Below are positions 20,022 to 28,993 of a stretch of 64,000 bases of DNA, piece after piece. A model generated the notes under the pieces. The model was given only the letters and a program-made list of their open reading frames with translations. It had not been told where the DNA came from and made no database searches. Source of the DNA: Bacillus sp. FJAT-42315. GTDB taxonomy: Bacteria; Bacillota; Bacilli; Bacillales; Domibacillaceae. Location of the stretch: the NCBI RefSeq assembly GCF_002797375.1, contig NZ_KZ454941.1:1113470-1177469 (forward strand). The letters are read 5' to 3'. How positions within the stretch are numbered: position 1 is the stretch's first letter; the number at the start of each line of letters is the position of its first letter. Both the position numbers and the translations under genes were made by a program.

Positions 20022-20270
20022 TTAGTGATAAAAATTTTTCTCTTGCCAACCTTCTTCTATTGCATCGTTATTAAATTTCTCTCTCAATGCTTCAAACAAG
20101 TAGACGCGAAAGAAATATTGCAATTCCTCTTCGTTCATTTCTTTAATGATCGAGAATATTTCTTTATTAGATAGCTGTTCTACGACAGCAAGAGTAATCA
20201 TATCGAGGTCTTCATCTGAACCTTGGAGCCTCCCACGGTAAATTTCATACAATTCATCGACTAGCTTCAT
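20022..20270 (-). CDS. Small conserved protein, DUF6154-like
   Basis: 82-aa acidic cytosolic protein, MKLVDELYEIYRGRLQ at the start and two predicted helices, no membrane segment. The start at 20270 has AAAGGAG 11 nt upstream; a longer reading to 20390 would add 40 basic residues without a ribosome site. It looks like a small Bacillaceae family I know as DUF6154, but the match is from memory. No function known. Divergent from the next gene. Confidence 0.7.
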   Translation of the reverse strand: MKLVDELYEIYRGRLQGSDEDLDMITLAVVEQLSNKEIFSIIKEMNEEELQYFFRVYLFEALREKFNNDAIEEGWQEKNFYH

Positions 20271-20434
20271 ACGTACTCGCTCCTTTGTTTTATAGTGATT
20301 TCTCTTGATCCCCTTATTTCTTTTATACCCTAACTGCAGTAAATAAACCAGTCTATTGTAAGAGAATGGACATATTTTTTTCACAATCATGATTTATAAC
20401 AGCCAGGGAATGATAAGAACAGGAGGTGACAATG

Positions 20435-20746
20435 ATGAAAGAGGAAAAAACAGCTTATTATATCCAATTGGCCAATGGAGAAATTATGAGAACAGCAACA
20501 GCTTCTCCATGGAATTTTAGAATATATGCCACAGATGCAGAGATTATTCAGCTAAGGGAGTTGTTTGATGCTAATTATGCGGTGGAATGGGAAGGTTTTT
20601 TTCGCGCTCATGTACCGTACGTTCAATATCATTTTGACCGACCGAACGATCGCTATGACGATAATTTGAAAAAGGTTTATGAAATGATTTATGAGCTTGG
20701 CGATGAGGAAGCGAAGACGCATATAAAAGATATGTGGGGAATGTGA
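20435..20746 (+). CDS. Conserved hypothetical protein
   Basis: 103-aa soluble protein with a compact region TAYYIQLANGEIMRTA and HVPYVQYHFDRPNDRYDD. I do not recognise a functional domain; similar Bacillaceae proteins exist next to ytkD as far as I recall. The start is chosen at the second of two adjacent ATGs because AGGAGG then has 8-nt spacing; a GTG at 20426 lies within the ribosome site. No key residues can be assigned. Confidence 0.75.
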   Translation: MKEEKTAYYIQLANGEIMRTATASPWNFRIYATDAEIIQLRELFDANYAVEWEGFFRAHVPYVQYHFDRPNDRYDDNLKKVYEMIYELGDEEAKTHIKDMWGM

Positions 20747-20833
20747 AATACGGTATAATAAAAAGAAAAGCTTCTAAGCATGGCTGTCACTATCAGTCTT
20801 ATGCGAGGAATGGGATAGAGGTAGGGGAGAATG

Positions 20834-21304
20834 ATGTTCGAATTCGCCGATCAAAATGGCTGTCAGGTGACGCTTTCTTTTCAATCTGACAGCTTTTCAT
20901 TATCTGCTAAGCATGTACTTGTGTTTTGCCGACACAATGGTCAGTGGTTATTAACAAGACATCCGAAACGAGGATTAGAGTGTCCTGGCGGGAAAGTAGA
21001 GCTTGGGGAAACGCTAGAGGAAGCCGCTAAAAGAGAGGTGTATGAAGAAACAGGAGGGGTCATTGACGAGATGACATTTGTGGGAGAATATTATGTTCAG
21101 CATCCGGAAAACCCATTTGTGAAAGCGATTTTTTTCGCTCAAATCGGGTATATAGAAAAGAAGGGCGATTATTTAGAAACAGATGGGCCGGTGCTGTTTC
21201 ATGAAGATTTACGCCAAAAGCGAATGAATCGTGAGTTTAGCTTTTTAATGAAAGATGAAGTTGTCGAGCGAACGCTAGACTATTTACATGCGGTGATCCA
21301 ATGA
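20834..21304 (+). CDS. ytkD: Nudix hydrolase YtkD (nucleoside triphosphatase)
   Basis: Nudix box GGKVELGETLEEAAKREV-YEETGG is complete (GX5EX7REXXEEXG). The B. subtilis homologue hydrolyses oxidised (d)GTP and also trims RNA 5' ends. 156 aa from the second of two tandem ATGs, which is better spaced from GGGGAG than the ATG at 20831. The gene overlaps ytmA by 4 bp (ATGA), so both are translated together. Confidence 0.88.
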   Translation: MFEFADQNGCQVTLSFQSDSFSLSAKHVLVFCRHNGQWLLTRHPKRGLECPGGKVELGETLEEAAKREVYEETGGVIDEMTFVGEYYVQHPENPFVKAIFFAQIGYIEKKGDYLETDGPVLFHEDLRQKRMNREFSFLMKDEVVERTLDYLHAVIQ

Positions 21305-22113
21305 CGTCTATCGTCGAGAAGATCCGTTTTCCATCCCCTCATCCGAGTGTGCGTTTATGGATGGTGACATATGTGTCAAGCGGGCTGAAGGTAAAGGGGT
21401 TGTTAGCGGAACCAAAAGCAGAAAGAAGCTTTGATGGTTTTCTTTATTTGCGAGGTGGCATTAAGAATGTTGGCATGGTACGCCCCGCAAGAATTACCCA
21501 ATTTGCATCAGAAGGCTTCATTGTGTTCGCCCCTTTTTATCGAGGAAATCGAGGGGGAGAAGGGCAGGAAGATTTTGCAGGAGAAGACAGAGAAGATGCA
21601 TTTTCAGCATTTGACTTATTGCAGGCACATCCTCAAGTGACGGGAAGGGTTCATCTGTTTGGTTTTTCACGAGGAGGAGTCATGGCATTATTGACGGCGA
21701 TTGAGAAAGAGGCGGCATCTGTTGTGACATGGGGAGGCGTTTCTGATATGATTCTTACCTATGAAGAAAGAAAAGATATGCGCCGCATGATGAAGCGTGT
21801 GATCGGCGGAAGTCCTTATAAGCATGAGGAGCTTTATCAATGGCGAACTCCACTGCATGATTTAGATAAAATAACGGCCCCTGTTTTGATTATTCATGGG
21901 AAGAAAGATCAGAATGTCAACATTGAACATGCTTATCAATTAGAACGAGGGTTAAAACAACTGGAAAAGCCGTTGGAAACATGGTATTTTGATCAATATG
22001 ATCATTACTTTCCGCCGGCTGTGAACCGACAAGTTGTTCAGCAGCTTTGTGATTGGATGAAAAACAGTGCTCATATGGAGGAGGAGAAAAAATGGGTATG
22101 CCAATGGAATTAA
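21301..22113 (+). CDS. ytmA: Alpha/beta hydrolase YtmA (prolyl-oligopeptidase-like)
   Basis: Putative peptidase or esterase of the S9 type, cytosolic. Nucleophile Ser123 in GFSRGG, Asp in HGKKDQNV and His in QYDHYFPP form the triad; the YLRGG segment before them fits the oxyanion site. 270 aa, close to B. subtilis YtmA. It overlaps ytkD at its start and the DUF2584 gene at its end (22 bp), making a three-gene unit. Substrate unknown. Confidence 0.88.
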   Translation: MTSIVEKIRFPSPHPSVRLWMVTYVSSGLKVKGLLAEPKAERSFDGFLYLRGGIKNVGMVRPARITQFASEGFIVFAPFYRGNRGGEGQEDFAGEDREDAFSAFDLLQAHPQVTGRVHLFGFSRGGVMALLTAIEKEAASVVTWGGVSDMILTYEERKDMRRMMKRVIGGSPYKHEELYQWRTPLHDLDKITAPVLIIHGKKDQNVNIEHAYQLERGLKQLEKPLETWYFDQYDHYFPPAVNRQVVQQLCDWMKNSAHMEEEKKWVCQWN

Positions 22114-22334
22114 ATACGATGATCGTCACAAAAGGGAAAGAGAAACGGATAGAAGAAAATAGTTTCTCGTTAAAGAAATCGGGATATCGCTTATATCCGA
22201 TTGATATTCCGATCCACGTTTATAAAACAAGAGATAGCGAAATTAGTGGAACCGCTATCATTGAAAAAGTAGAGTGGCAACAAGAAAGCACCATTCTTAC
22301 ATACAAACTGATCTCATTAAATTCAACGAACTAA
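22092..22334 (+). CDS. ytmB: DUF2584 protein YtmB
   Basis: 80-aa protein starting MGMPMELNTMIVTKGKE, with SGYRLYPIDIPIHVYKT and a C-terminal beta-rich part. Matches the small YtmB/DUF2584 family by size and by its position after ytmA. Function unknown. The start follows GGAGGAGAAAAA, and the gene overlaps the ytmA 3' end by 22 bp. Confidence 0.85.
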   Translation: MGMPMELNTMIVTKGKEKRIEENSFSLKKSGYRLYPIDIPIHVYKTRDSEISGTAIIEKVEWQQESTILTYKLISLNSTN

Positions 22335-22340
22335 ACCGAA

Positions 22341-22370
22341 GGCGGCTAAGGGAAACTAAGCCGCTTTTCG
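22341..22370 (+). terminator. Short terminator after ytmB
   Basis: GCGGCT/AGCCGC stem followed by TTTTCGTTT. Weaker than the palindrome that follows at 22382. Confidence 0.55.
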
Positions 22371-22381
22371 TTTGGCTTTCT

Positions 22382-22431
22382 CTAATATCAAAAAAGGAAG
22401 ACCGTCGAGGCCTTCCTTTTTTGATATTAGA
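22382..22431. terminator. Terminator at the 3' end of pckA
   Basis: Near-perfect palindrome: CTAATATCAAAAAAGGAAG and its complement around CCGTCGAGG. It includes the pckA stop codon and gives an A/T-run in both directions. Confidence 0.88.
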
Positions 22432-24013
22432 TTTGTGGTCCACCAAGTTCTGCGATTTCGCTTGGAACGTTAGAGAATTTTTTGAAGTTTTCACGGAACT
22501 TGCCAGCAAGCTCAGCTGCTTTCTTCATGAAGGCTTCTTGATCTGCCCATGCTTTACGTGGGATGAGTACATCATCAGGTACACCAGGAACATGAAGAGG
22601 AATTTGTAAACCAAATGTTTTCGTTGTGTATGTTTCTACATTGTTTAATTCGCCTTCAAGAGCTGCTTGCACCATCGCACGAGTGTAAGCAAGTTTCATA
22701 CGGCTTCCAACGCCGTATTCTCCACCAGTCCAACCAGTGTTGACTAAGAATACTTGAGCGTTATGTTCGTCGATTTTCTCACCTAGCATTTCCGCATAGC
22801 GAGTTGCTTCTAATGGTAGGAAAGGAGAACCGAAACATGTTGAGAATGTTGCTTCCGGAGAAGTGATTCCGCGCTCTGTTCCTGCAAGCTTAGATGTGTA
22901 ACCGCTTAGGAAGTGGTACATTGCTTGCTCTTTTGTTAATTTACTAATTGGAGGTAAAACTCCGAATGCATCAGCTGTTAAGAAAATAATTGTATTTGGA
23001 TGGCCAGCTACACTTGGATCAACGATGTTGTCGATCGCTTGTAATGGGTAAGCGGCACGTGTATTTTCTGTTAAAGAGTTATCATCGTAATCAGGAAGGC
23101 GAGTGTCTTCGTCTAACACAACATTTTCTAATACAGAACCGAAGCGGATTGCATCGAAAATTTGTGGTTCTTTTTCACGAGAAAGACCGATACATTTCGC
23201 ATAGCATCCACCTTCAACGTTAAAGACGCCGTTTGCAGACCAACCGTGCTCATCATCACCGATTAAACGACGATTTGGATCTGCAGATAATGTTGTTTTA
23301 CCTGTTCCAGAAAGACCGAAGAATAAAGCAACGTCACCTTCGTACCCAACGTTTGCCGAACAGTGCATAGGGAAAACATCATTTTCAGGAAGTAGGTAGT
23401 TCATGATAGAGAAGATTGACTTCTTCATTTCACCTGCGTATTCTGTTCCACCGATTAACACGATACGGCGCTCGAAAGAAACGATAATGAATGTTTCAGA
23501 TTTTGTGCCGTCCACTGCTGGATCTGCTTTAAAGTTTGGAGCAGAGACGATTGTGAAGCCTGCTTGATGGTCTTTCAACTCTTCTGCTGTTGGACGGATG
23601 AATAATTGATGGGCAAATAGGTTATGCCAAGCGTATTCATTGATAACTTGGATTGGAAGACGGTGAGTCGTATCAGCTCCTGCAAATCCTTTAAAAACAA
23701 AAAGTTCGTCTTTTTGTTTTAAATAATCGATCACTTTTGTGTATAATTGATCAAAGACTTCTTCAGAAATCGGTTGGTTAACTGAACCCCAATCGATCTT
23801 ATCCTTTACAGAAGCTTCTTCAACGATAAATTTATCTTTAGGAGAACGTCCTGTATATTTACCTGTTTCTGCACGTACAGCACCTGACGCAGTTAACACG
23901 CCCTCTTTACGAGTAAGTACCTTTTCAACAAGCGTAGGTACAGAAGGTTGCATTGTTATATTTGAACCGTTTAGAAGTTCCACAATTTTGCTTGAAACGC
24001 TTACAGAGTTCAT
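22427..24013 (-). CDS. pckA: Phosphoenolpyruvate carboxykinase (ATP)
   Basis: Converts oxaloacetate and ATP to PEP, the entry to gluconeogenesis. Complete 528-aa ATP-type enzyme: RSPKDKF near residue 56, the kinase P-loop [11 protein letters not shown] at 233-243, IGDDEHGW just after it, and [12 protein letters not shown]. Starts after AAAGGATGG. Divergent from metK. A CcpN-like operator over the -10 suggests repression on glycolytic carbon. Confidence 0.96.
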   Translation of the reverse strand: MNSVSVSSKIVELLNGSNITMQPSVPTLVEKVLTRKEGVLTASGAVRAETGKYTGRSPKDKFIVEEASVKDKIDWGSVNQPISEEVFDQLYTKVIDYLKQKDELFVFKGFAGADTTHRLPIQVINEYAWHNLFAHQLFIRPTAEELKDHQAGFTIVSAPNFKADPAVDGTKSETFIIVSFERRIVLIGGTEYAGEMKKSIFSIMNYLLPENDVFPMHCSANVGYEGDVALFFGLSGTGKTTLSADPNRRLIGDDEHGWSANGVFNVEGGCYAKCIGLSREKEPQIFDAIRFGSVLENVVLDEDTRLPDYDDNSLTENTRAAYPLQAIDNIVDPSVAGHPNTIIFLTADAFGVLPPISKLTKEQAMYHFLSGYTSKLAGTERGITSPEATFSTCFGSPFLPLEATRYAEMLGEKIDEHNAQVFLVNTGWTGGEYGVGSRMKLAYTRAMVQAALEGELNNVETYTTKTFGLQIPLHVPGVPDDVLIPRKAWADQEAFMKKAAELAGKFRENFKKFSNVPSEIAELGGPQI

Positions 24014-24220
24014 AAATTAATAACCATCCTTTATAAAAATTTGAAATGTATTTATCTACTCGTTTACTCACAAAACAGTATAGCACATTTGAATTAATAG
24101 TCTATACTATATAGCTAATTTTTTTTCGTTAATTTTATTTTTTATTTTTCCCAAAAATTTTTTTATAAATATAAATATGAAAGAAAACGGAAAAAAGCAG
24201 ATAGGTGGATAAAAATATGA
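24014..24220. other. pckA-metK divergent intergenic region, left part
   Basis: AT-rich stretch holding the pckA leader and promoter. No gene seen. The metK promoter and SAM riboswitch begin at 24221. Confidence 0.6.
24077..24104 (-). promoter_or_regulatory. pckA promoter with CcpN-like operator
   Basis: On the minus strand a -10 TATACT (24077-24082) follows TAGACT (24099-24104) with a 16-nt spacer. The sequence TGTGCTATACT (24077-24087) fits, as I recall it, the CcpN consensus TRTGHYATAYW at all 11 positions and overlaps the -10. In B. subtilis CcpN represses pckA and gapB. Confidence 0.55.
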
Positions 24221-24249
24221 TTGACATTATCCGTCGAATTTCGTAAGAT
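24221..24249 (+). promoter_or_regulatory. SigA promoter of metK
   Basis: Perfect TTGACA (24221-24226), a 17-nt spacer and TAAGAT (24244-24249), placed 17 nt before the SAM riboswitch. Confidence 0.75.
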
Positions 24250-24265
24250 TTATCCTTGAACGGAT

Positions 24266-24456
24266 ACTCTTATCCTGAGCTGGCGGAGGGACAGGCCCGA
24301 TGAAGCCCGGCAACCAGTTTAAATAGGTGTCTCACCTATTTAAGACAAAGGTGCTTAAACCTGTGCAAGGTCCAAACCTTGGGCGATAAGAGTGAAAGGC
24401 CTATGTTGAATCAACCAACCTTTCCTCTCTTTATGAATGGGAGAGGTTTTTTTATT
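24266..24456 (+). promoter_or_regulatory. SAM-I (S-box) riboswitch upstream of metK
   Basis: Aptamer 24266-24393: closing helix ACTCTTATC/GATAAGAGT, then the conserved CTGGCGGAGGGACAGGCCC, GATGAAGCCCGGCAACC, and GTGCTTAAACCTGTGCAAGG. A CCTCTC/GAGAGG stem with a T-run (24424-24453) is the expression platform. SAM binding should favour termination and lower metK expression. Confidence 0.96.
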
Positions 24457-24532
24457 TTTAAAAGGATAAACTTAGGGAAATGAGTACCGTGAAAATAAAG
24501 ATCAATTTTGATCCGTTTAAGGAGGAAGTTTC

Positions 24533-25732
24533 ATGACAAAAAAGCGTCGTCTTTTTACTTCAGAGTCAGTAACTGAAGGACATCCAGATAAGATTTGCGA
24601 TCAGATTTCTGATGCGATTCTGGATGAGATTTTATCACAGGATCCTAATGCTCGTGTAGCTGCGGAAACTTCTGTAACAACCGGCCTTGTATTAGTAGCG
24701 GGGGAAATTACAACATCTTCTTATGTAGATATTAATAAACTTGTTCGCGAAACAGTAAGAGAGATCGGTTACGACCGTGCGAAATATGGTTTCGATGCGG
24801 ATACATGTGGCGTATTGACTTCTATTGATGAGCAATCTGCTGATATCGCCGCAGGTGTTGACCAAGCACTTGAAGCGCGTGAAGGACAAATGAGTGATGA
24901 GGAAATTGAAGCGATCGGTGCAGGCGACCAAGGATTAATGTTCGGGTTTGCTTGTAATGAAACAGAAGAGTTAATGCCGCTTCCAATTTCTTTAGCGCAT
25001 AAATTATCTCGTCGTTTAACAGAAGTACGTAAAGATGAAACGCTTAATTATTTACGTCCGGATGGAAAAACGCAAGTAACAGTAGAATATGATGAAAATG
25101 ACAAACCTGTTCGTATTGACACGATCGTTATTTCTACGCAACATCATCCAGAAGTAACGCTTGAGCAAATTCAACGTGACATTCGTGAACACGTCATTAA
25201 CCCAGTTGTTCCTGCTGAATTAATTGATGCGGAAACGAAATTCTTCATCAACCCAACTGGCCGTTTTGTCATCGGTGGTCCTCAAGGGGATGCTGGTTTA
25301 ACAGGTCGTAAAATTATCGTTGATACGTACGGCGGCTATGCTCGTCATGGCGGCGGTGCTTTCTCTGGTAAGGATCCTACAAAAGTAGACCGTTCTGCGG
25401 CATATGCAGCTCGTTATGTGGCGAAAAACATCGTTGCATCTGGTCTTGCGGATAAATGTGAAGTACAGCTTGCTTATGCGATTGGTGTTGCTCAGCCTGT
25501 TTCCATCGCGGTTGACACTTTCGGCACAGGTAAAGTATCTGAAGATGTATTAGTGGAGCTTGTTCGCTCTAACTTTGATCTTCGTCCGGCAGGAATCATT
25601 AAAATGTTGGATCTTCGTCGTCCAATTTACAAACAAACAGCAGCTTATGGTCATTTCGGCCGTACAGACATTGAGCTTCCTTGGGAGCAAACAGATAAAG
25701 CAGCTGCTTTAAAGCAACAAGCAAATAATTAA
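24533..25732 (+). CDS. metK: S-adenosylmethionine synthetase MetK
   Basis: Makes SAM from methionine and ATP. All signatures are present: [16 protein letters not shown] at the N-terminus, [10 protein letters not shown] in the middle, and the P-loop-like [19 protein letters not shown]. 399 aa. Starts after AAGGAGG. The upstream SAM-I riboswitch gives direct feedback control. A bidirectional terminator follows. Confidence 0.97.
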   Translation: MTKKRRLFTSESVTEGHPDKICDQISDAILDEILSQDPNARVAAETSVTTGLVLVAGEITTSSYVDINKLVRETVREIGYDRAKYGFDADTCGVLTSIDEQSADIAAGVDQALEAREGQMSDEEIEAIGAGDQGLMFGFACNETEELMPLPISLAHKLSRRLTEVRKDETLNYLRPDGKTQVTVEYDENDKPVRIDTIVISTQHHPEVTLEQIQRDIREHVINPVVPAELIDAETKFFINPTGRFVIGGPQGDAGLTGRKIIVDTYGGYARHGGGAFSGKDPTKVDRSAAYAARYVAKNIVASGLADKCEVQLAYAIGVAQPVSIAVDTFGTGKVSEDVLVELVRSNFDLRPAGIIKMLDLRRPIYKQTAAYGHFGRTDIELPWEQTDKAAALKQQANN

Positions 25733-25737
25733 TAGAA

Positions 25738-25773
25738 GCAAGCCTTCCTTTGTTGGGAAGGCTTGTTTTTATT
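25738..25773. terminator. Bidirectional terminator between metK and ytoA
   Basis: Stem AAGCCTTCC/GGAAGGCTT with loop TTTGTTG and a T-run after it; converging genes on both sides. Confidence 0.88.
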
Positions 25774-26284
25774 TTTCCTGTATACTCTTGTAGTATTGAG
25801 CTTTTTCAGCGTATTCACGCACGATGCGTTCCATATCTTTGCGATCGTCCTCATTAATTTCCCTCACTACTTTAGCTGGGCGTCCAAATGCCATCGTATT
25901 CGGTGGGATGACCTTTCCAGGTGGGACGAGGCTCCCTGCACCGATAAATGCTCCCTCGCCGATTTCGGCATTGTCTAAAATGATCGAACCCATGCCGATC
26001 AATGCTTTTTTTCTAATTTTACAGCTATGAAGAATGACTTGATGACCAACAGTCACTTCATCTTCAATAATCAGCGGGTTATTTGGACTTTGATGTAAAA
26101 CAGAGTTATCTTGAATATTCGTTTTATTGCCAATAATAGTAGGTGCAACATCGCCACGGATGACCGTATTAAACCAGACGCTTGATTCTTCTCCGATTGT
26201 TACATCACCAGAAATGGTCGCATAGTCGGCGATATAAGCGGAATTTGCGATGTTCGGTGTTTTTTCTTTGTATGGATAAATCAT
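25769..26284 (-). CDS. ytoA: Gamma-carbonic anhydrase family protein YtoA
   Basis: Trimeric left-handed beta-helix protein built from hexapeptide repeats (about residues 10-130). Metal-binding His candidates are in NSVLHQ, VGHQVILHSC, in the usual gamma-CA/PaaY pattern. True carbonic anhydrase activity is unproven for this branch. 171 aa from the ATG preceded by AAAGGAG; the longer reading to 26314 lacks a ribosome site. Short C-terminal helix with a DDRKDMERIV segment. Confidence 0.86.
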   Translation of the reverse strand: MIYPYKEKTPNIANSAYIADYATISGDVTIGEESSVWFNTVIRGDVAPTIIGNKTNIQDNSVLHQSPNNPLIIEDEVTVGHQVILHSCKIRKKALIGMGSIILDNAEIGEGAFIGAGSLVPPGKVIPPNTMAFGRPAKVVREINEDDRKDMERIVREYAEKAQYYKSIQEK

Positions 26285-26416
26285 AAATACAAGCTCCTTT
26301 CTGACTATTAACAAATTTGAAATACTTGCTTTTCATTTTAACTAAAAGATAAACATTTGTATAATAAAGAAAAAGAAATTCTTTTGTTGTAGGAAAGGTA
26401 AGTCGGAGGTGCACAT

Positions 26417-27226
26417 ATGTGGAAATGGGAAACGGAACAACAGCCTAGAGGAGTCATTGTCATCGTTCATGGTGCACTAGAGCATCACGGTCGTTATGGC
26501 TGGTTAATTGAAATGTGGCGTAAGGCTGGATTTCATGTTGTGATGGGGGATCTTCCTGGTCAAGGAATTACTTCACGTGCCCAACGAGGGCATATTTCAA
26601 CATTTAATGATTATTTAACAGCAGTGAAGGAATGGGTGGAAGCGGCTTATCAGTTCGATCTTCCTGTATTCTTGCTCGGACATGGGATGGGCGGATTAAT
26701 TTCGATTCGTTTGTTGCAAGAGTGGGATTTTGAAGTGGCAGGTGTGATCGTCTCTTCTCCTTATTTAGGAATGGTTTATACACCAGCTAAAATGATTAAT
26801 ATGATGTCGCATAGTCTGAATTCATTCGCTCCATCGTTTAAGTTTTCTTATGGAGTGACAGCCGATATGTTAACTCGGAATCAACAGGTGATTGAAGCAG
26901 ATAAGGAAGATTCGCTGTTGCTTAATAAAGTATCGGTTCGGTGGTATCGTGAATTGCTACAAGCGATCAAAGTAGCTTCGTTAAAAGGAAATGAGATGCC
27001 GGACGTTCCGCTGCTTGTCATGCAGGCAGGAGAGGATCGGATAGTCGATCGCAAAGTGACAAGAAAGTGGTTCCACCAAATGGATCTATCTGATATGCAT
27101 TATAAAGAATGGTTTGGACTGTATCACGACGTTTTTAACGAACTGGAACGGGAAGATGTGTTTCATTATGTCAAGGGATTTGTGGAGAATCAGCTTCGTC
27201 TTTTAGGATATGTCATTGACAAATGA
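26417..27226 (+). CDS. ytpA: YtpA-like alpha/beta hydrolase (lysophospholipase family) with altered nucleophile site
   Basis: Homologue of B. subtilis YtpA, a phospholipase linked to bacilysocin formation. HGALEHHGRY and GDLPGQG are conserved, as are the Asp (AGEDRIV) and His (LYHDVFNE). However, the nucleophile elbow reads GHGMGG at residues 88-93: Gly90 (codon GGG) stands where Ser is expected. The protein is otherwise intact (269 aa), so it may be a non-catalytic homologue or use another residue. Next to ytpB with a 9-nt gap. Confidence 0.85.
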   Translation: MWKWETEQQPRGVIVIVHGALEHHGRYGWLIEMWRKAGFHVVMGDLPGQGITSRAQRGHISTFNDYLTAVKEWVEAAYQFDLPVFLLGHGMGGLISIRLLQEWDFEVAGVIVSSPYLGMVYTPAKMINMMSHSLNSFAPSFKFSYGVTADMLTRNQQVIEADKEDSLLLNKVSVRWYRELLQAIKVASLKGNEMPDVPLLVMQAGEDRIVDRKVTRKWFHQMDLSDMHYKEWFGLYHDVFNELEREDVFHYVKGFVENQLRLLGYVIDK

Positions 27227-27235
27227 GGTGAAGGA

Positions 27236-28324
27236 ATGGCTATACCTGTGACACCACTACGATTAATGCATAGCATTTATAAAGAAGTGTTTCCGATTGT
27301 TCATGAGCAATTAACCTTTTGGAGGGCACAAGCGGAAAACATTCCGAATAGTGAGTTGAGACAACAGGCGCTTGCTAGCATTGAACACAAAACGTTTCAT
27401 TGTGAAGGTGGGTCGGTGCTAGCATTGTTATCAGGGAAGAACAAAGAAGAAGCCGTACGTTTTATTGTGGCGTACCAAACGATTAGTGATTATTTAGACA
27501 ACCTTTGTGACCGGAGTACCTCTCTAGATCCGCGAGATTTTGAGGCTCTTCATGAGGCGATGGAAGATTCGCTTACGATCGGCGCACCTATGAGAGAGTA
27601 CTACCGCTTTCGGGAAGATCGCGAGGACGGCGGCTATTTGTGGCAGCTCGTTCAAACATGTCAGTCGGTCATTTCAACGATTGCTCCATATGAAGCAATC
27701 GCTCCTTATTTCCAAGAATTATGCCGTTACTATTGCGATTTGCAAATACATAAGCATGTTCGACAAGAAGAGCGAGAAGAACGGTTGAAAGAATGGTTTC
27801 AGCAGCATCAAGCTTCATTGCCGGAAATGGAGTGGTATGAATTTTCGGCTTGTGCGGGCTCTACGTTAGGAGTTTTTTGTTTACTTTCATACAGTCTTAA
27901 TGAGGAGTTTCAACCCGAGCAGGCACAACTTGTTAGAGATAGCTATTTTCCTTACATTCAAGGTCTTCACATTTTATTAGATTATTTAATCGATCAGGCA
28001 GAAGATGTTGAAGGTGGCGATTTGAATTTTTGCTTTTACTATCCAGATGAACAACAATTGCTTGAACGGATGATTCACTTTATAGAGGAGGCCGACAAAC
28101 GAGCGCAGCGGCTTCCGCATGCTCGCTTTCATCAACTCATTAATCGTGGGCTACTAGGTGTTTATTTATCGGATAACAAAGCATTTCAACAAAAGAACAT
28201 CCGCTCGATGTCGAAAAAAATGATTCGTAAAAGTGGAGGAACCAGTTTTTTCTTTTATTTAAATGGCCGGACATATCGACGCGTGCAACGAGCATTTCCG
28301 CAGTTGTTTATGAAGAGAGGATAG
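27236..28324 (+). CDS. ytpB: Tetraprenyl-beta-curcumene synthase YtpB
   Basis: Cyclises C35 tetraprenyl diphosphate to tetraprenyl-beta-curcumene, a step to sesquarterpenes known in B. subtilis. DUF2600 family, 362 aa, all-helical. Metal-binding Asp candidates are in TISDYLDNLCDR near residue 85 and LLDYLIDQAEDVEGGD near residue 240. Starts after GAGGTGAAGG, 9 nt downstream of ytpA, so the pair is one unit as in B. subtilis. Confidence 0.88.
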   Translation: MAIPVTPLRLMHSIYKEVFPIVHEQLTFWRAQAENIPNSELRQQALASIEHKTFHCEGGSVLALLSGKNKEEAVRFIVAYQTISDYLDNLCDRSTSLDPRDFEALHEAMEDSLTIGAPMREYYRFREDREDGGYLWQLVQTCQSVISTIAPYEAIAPYFQELCRYYCDLQIHKHVRQEEREERLKEWFQQHQASLPEMEWYEFSACAGSTLGVFCLLSYSLNEEFQPEQAQLVRDSYFPYIQGLHILLDYLIDQAEDVEGGDLNFCFYYPDEQQLLERMIHFIEEADKRAQRLPHARFHQLINRGLLGVYLSDNKAFQQKNIRSMSKKMIRKSGGTSFFFYLNGRTYRRVQRAFPQLFMKRG

Positions 28325-28327
28325 AAG

Positions 28328-28397
28328 AAAGCATCAGCGAGGTCAAAGAAAAGCTGAGAAAGTCGAAGAAAGTGCCAGCAAGGTCAAAGAAAGGCTG
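28328..28397 (+). repeat. Imperfect tandem repeat after ytpB
   Basis: Two copies of about 30 bp with a period near 41: CAGCGAGGTCAAAGAAAAGCTG (two pieces, 28335-28356) and CAGCAAGGTCAAAGAAAGG (28376 onward). The second copy runs into the terminator. Non-coding. Confidence 0.6.
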
Positions 28398-28426
28398 TCC
28401 TTTTTCAGACAGCCTTTCTTTTATCT
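28386..28426. terminator. Bidirectional terminator between ytpB and mnmM
   Basis: Stem AAAGAAAGGCTGTC/GACAGCCTTTCTTT with a TTTTTCA loop and T-rich flank. Converging genes on both sides. Confidence 0.85.
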
Positions 28427-28993
28427 TTTCTCAATCGCGACAATAAACGGCGGTTGGTTCGCTTGGTTGATAAACTGATATTGCAGTACATGGGCTTGCT
28501 GCTGATCTAGAGTAGCTACATACTTTAGTAGTTCTTCTTTTTCTATCGCTCCTTCTTCATGTCCATGATAGATGACAAGAACGATAATTCCCCCCACATG
28601 CAATATGGAAAAAATTTGTTCCATCGCCGCAATGGTTGTATTGGGCTTTGTCACAATCGTTTTATCCCCTTTTGGCAAATAACCAAGGTTAAAGATTGCC
28701 CCGCTAATATGGCCATGCCATTTTTCCGGAATGGAAGCGGCTACGTGTTCATGCCCACAATTAAAAAGTGTAGCTCGGTCACTTAACTGATGTTCTTCTA
28801 ATCGAGCCTTCGTATTAGTTAAGGCGAGTTCTTGTACGTCAAAACCAAATACATGTCCGTTATCGCCAACAAGCTTGGCAAGAAATAACGTGTCGTTACC
28901 GTTGCCAAGCGTCGCATCAATCGCGATGCTGCCGTCTGTGACGGTTTTTTCTAATAGTTTTCTTGCAAATGGTAGTATTCCATCAAGATTCAT
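28421..28993 (-). CDS. mnmM: tRNA nm5(s2)U34 methyltransferase MnmM (YtqB)
   Basis: SAM-dependent methylase that turns nm5(s2)U34 into mnm5(s2)U34 in tRNA of Bacilli, replacing the MnmC route of E. coli. SAM-binding motif I is AIDATLGNGNDT (24-35), with FGFDVQ as the acidic motif II and NLGYLP (102-107) at the catalytic position. 190 aa. Overlaps the end of mnmL by 11 bp, so both steps of the pathway are encoded together. Confidence 0.9.
   Translation of the reverse strand: MNLDGILPFARKLLEKTVTDGSIAIDATLGNGNDTLFLAKLVGDNGHVFGFDVQELALTNTKARLEEHQLSDRATLFNCGHEHVAASIPEKWHGHISGAIFNLGYLPKGDKTIVTKPNTTIAAMEQIFSILHVGGIIVLVIYHGHEEGAIEKEELLKYVATLDQQQAHVLQYQFINQANQPPFIVAIEKR

Noticed and set aside
22274-22609. 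Plus-strand open frame opposite the pckA 3' end
   Set aside because: Includes two terminators and runs antisense to pckA; no ribosome site.
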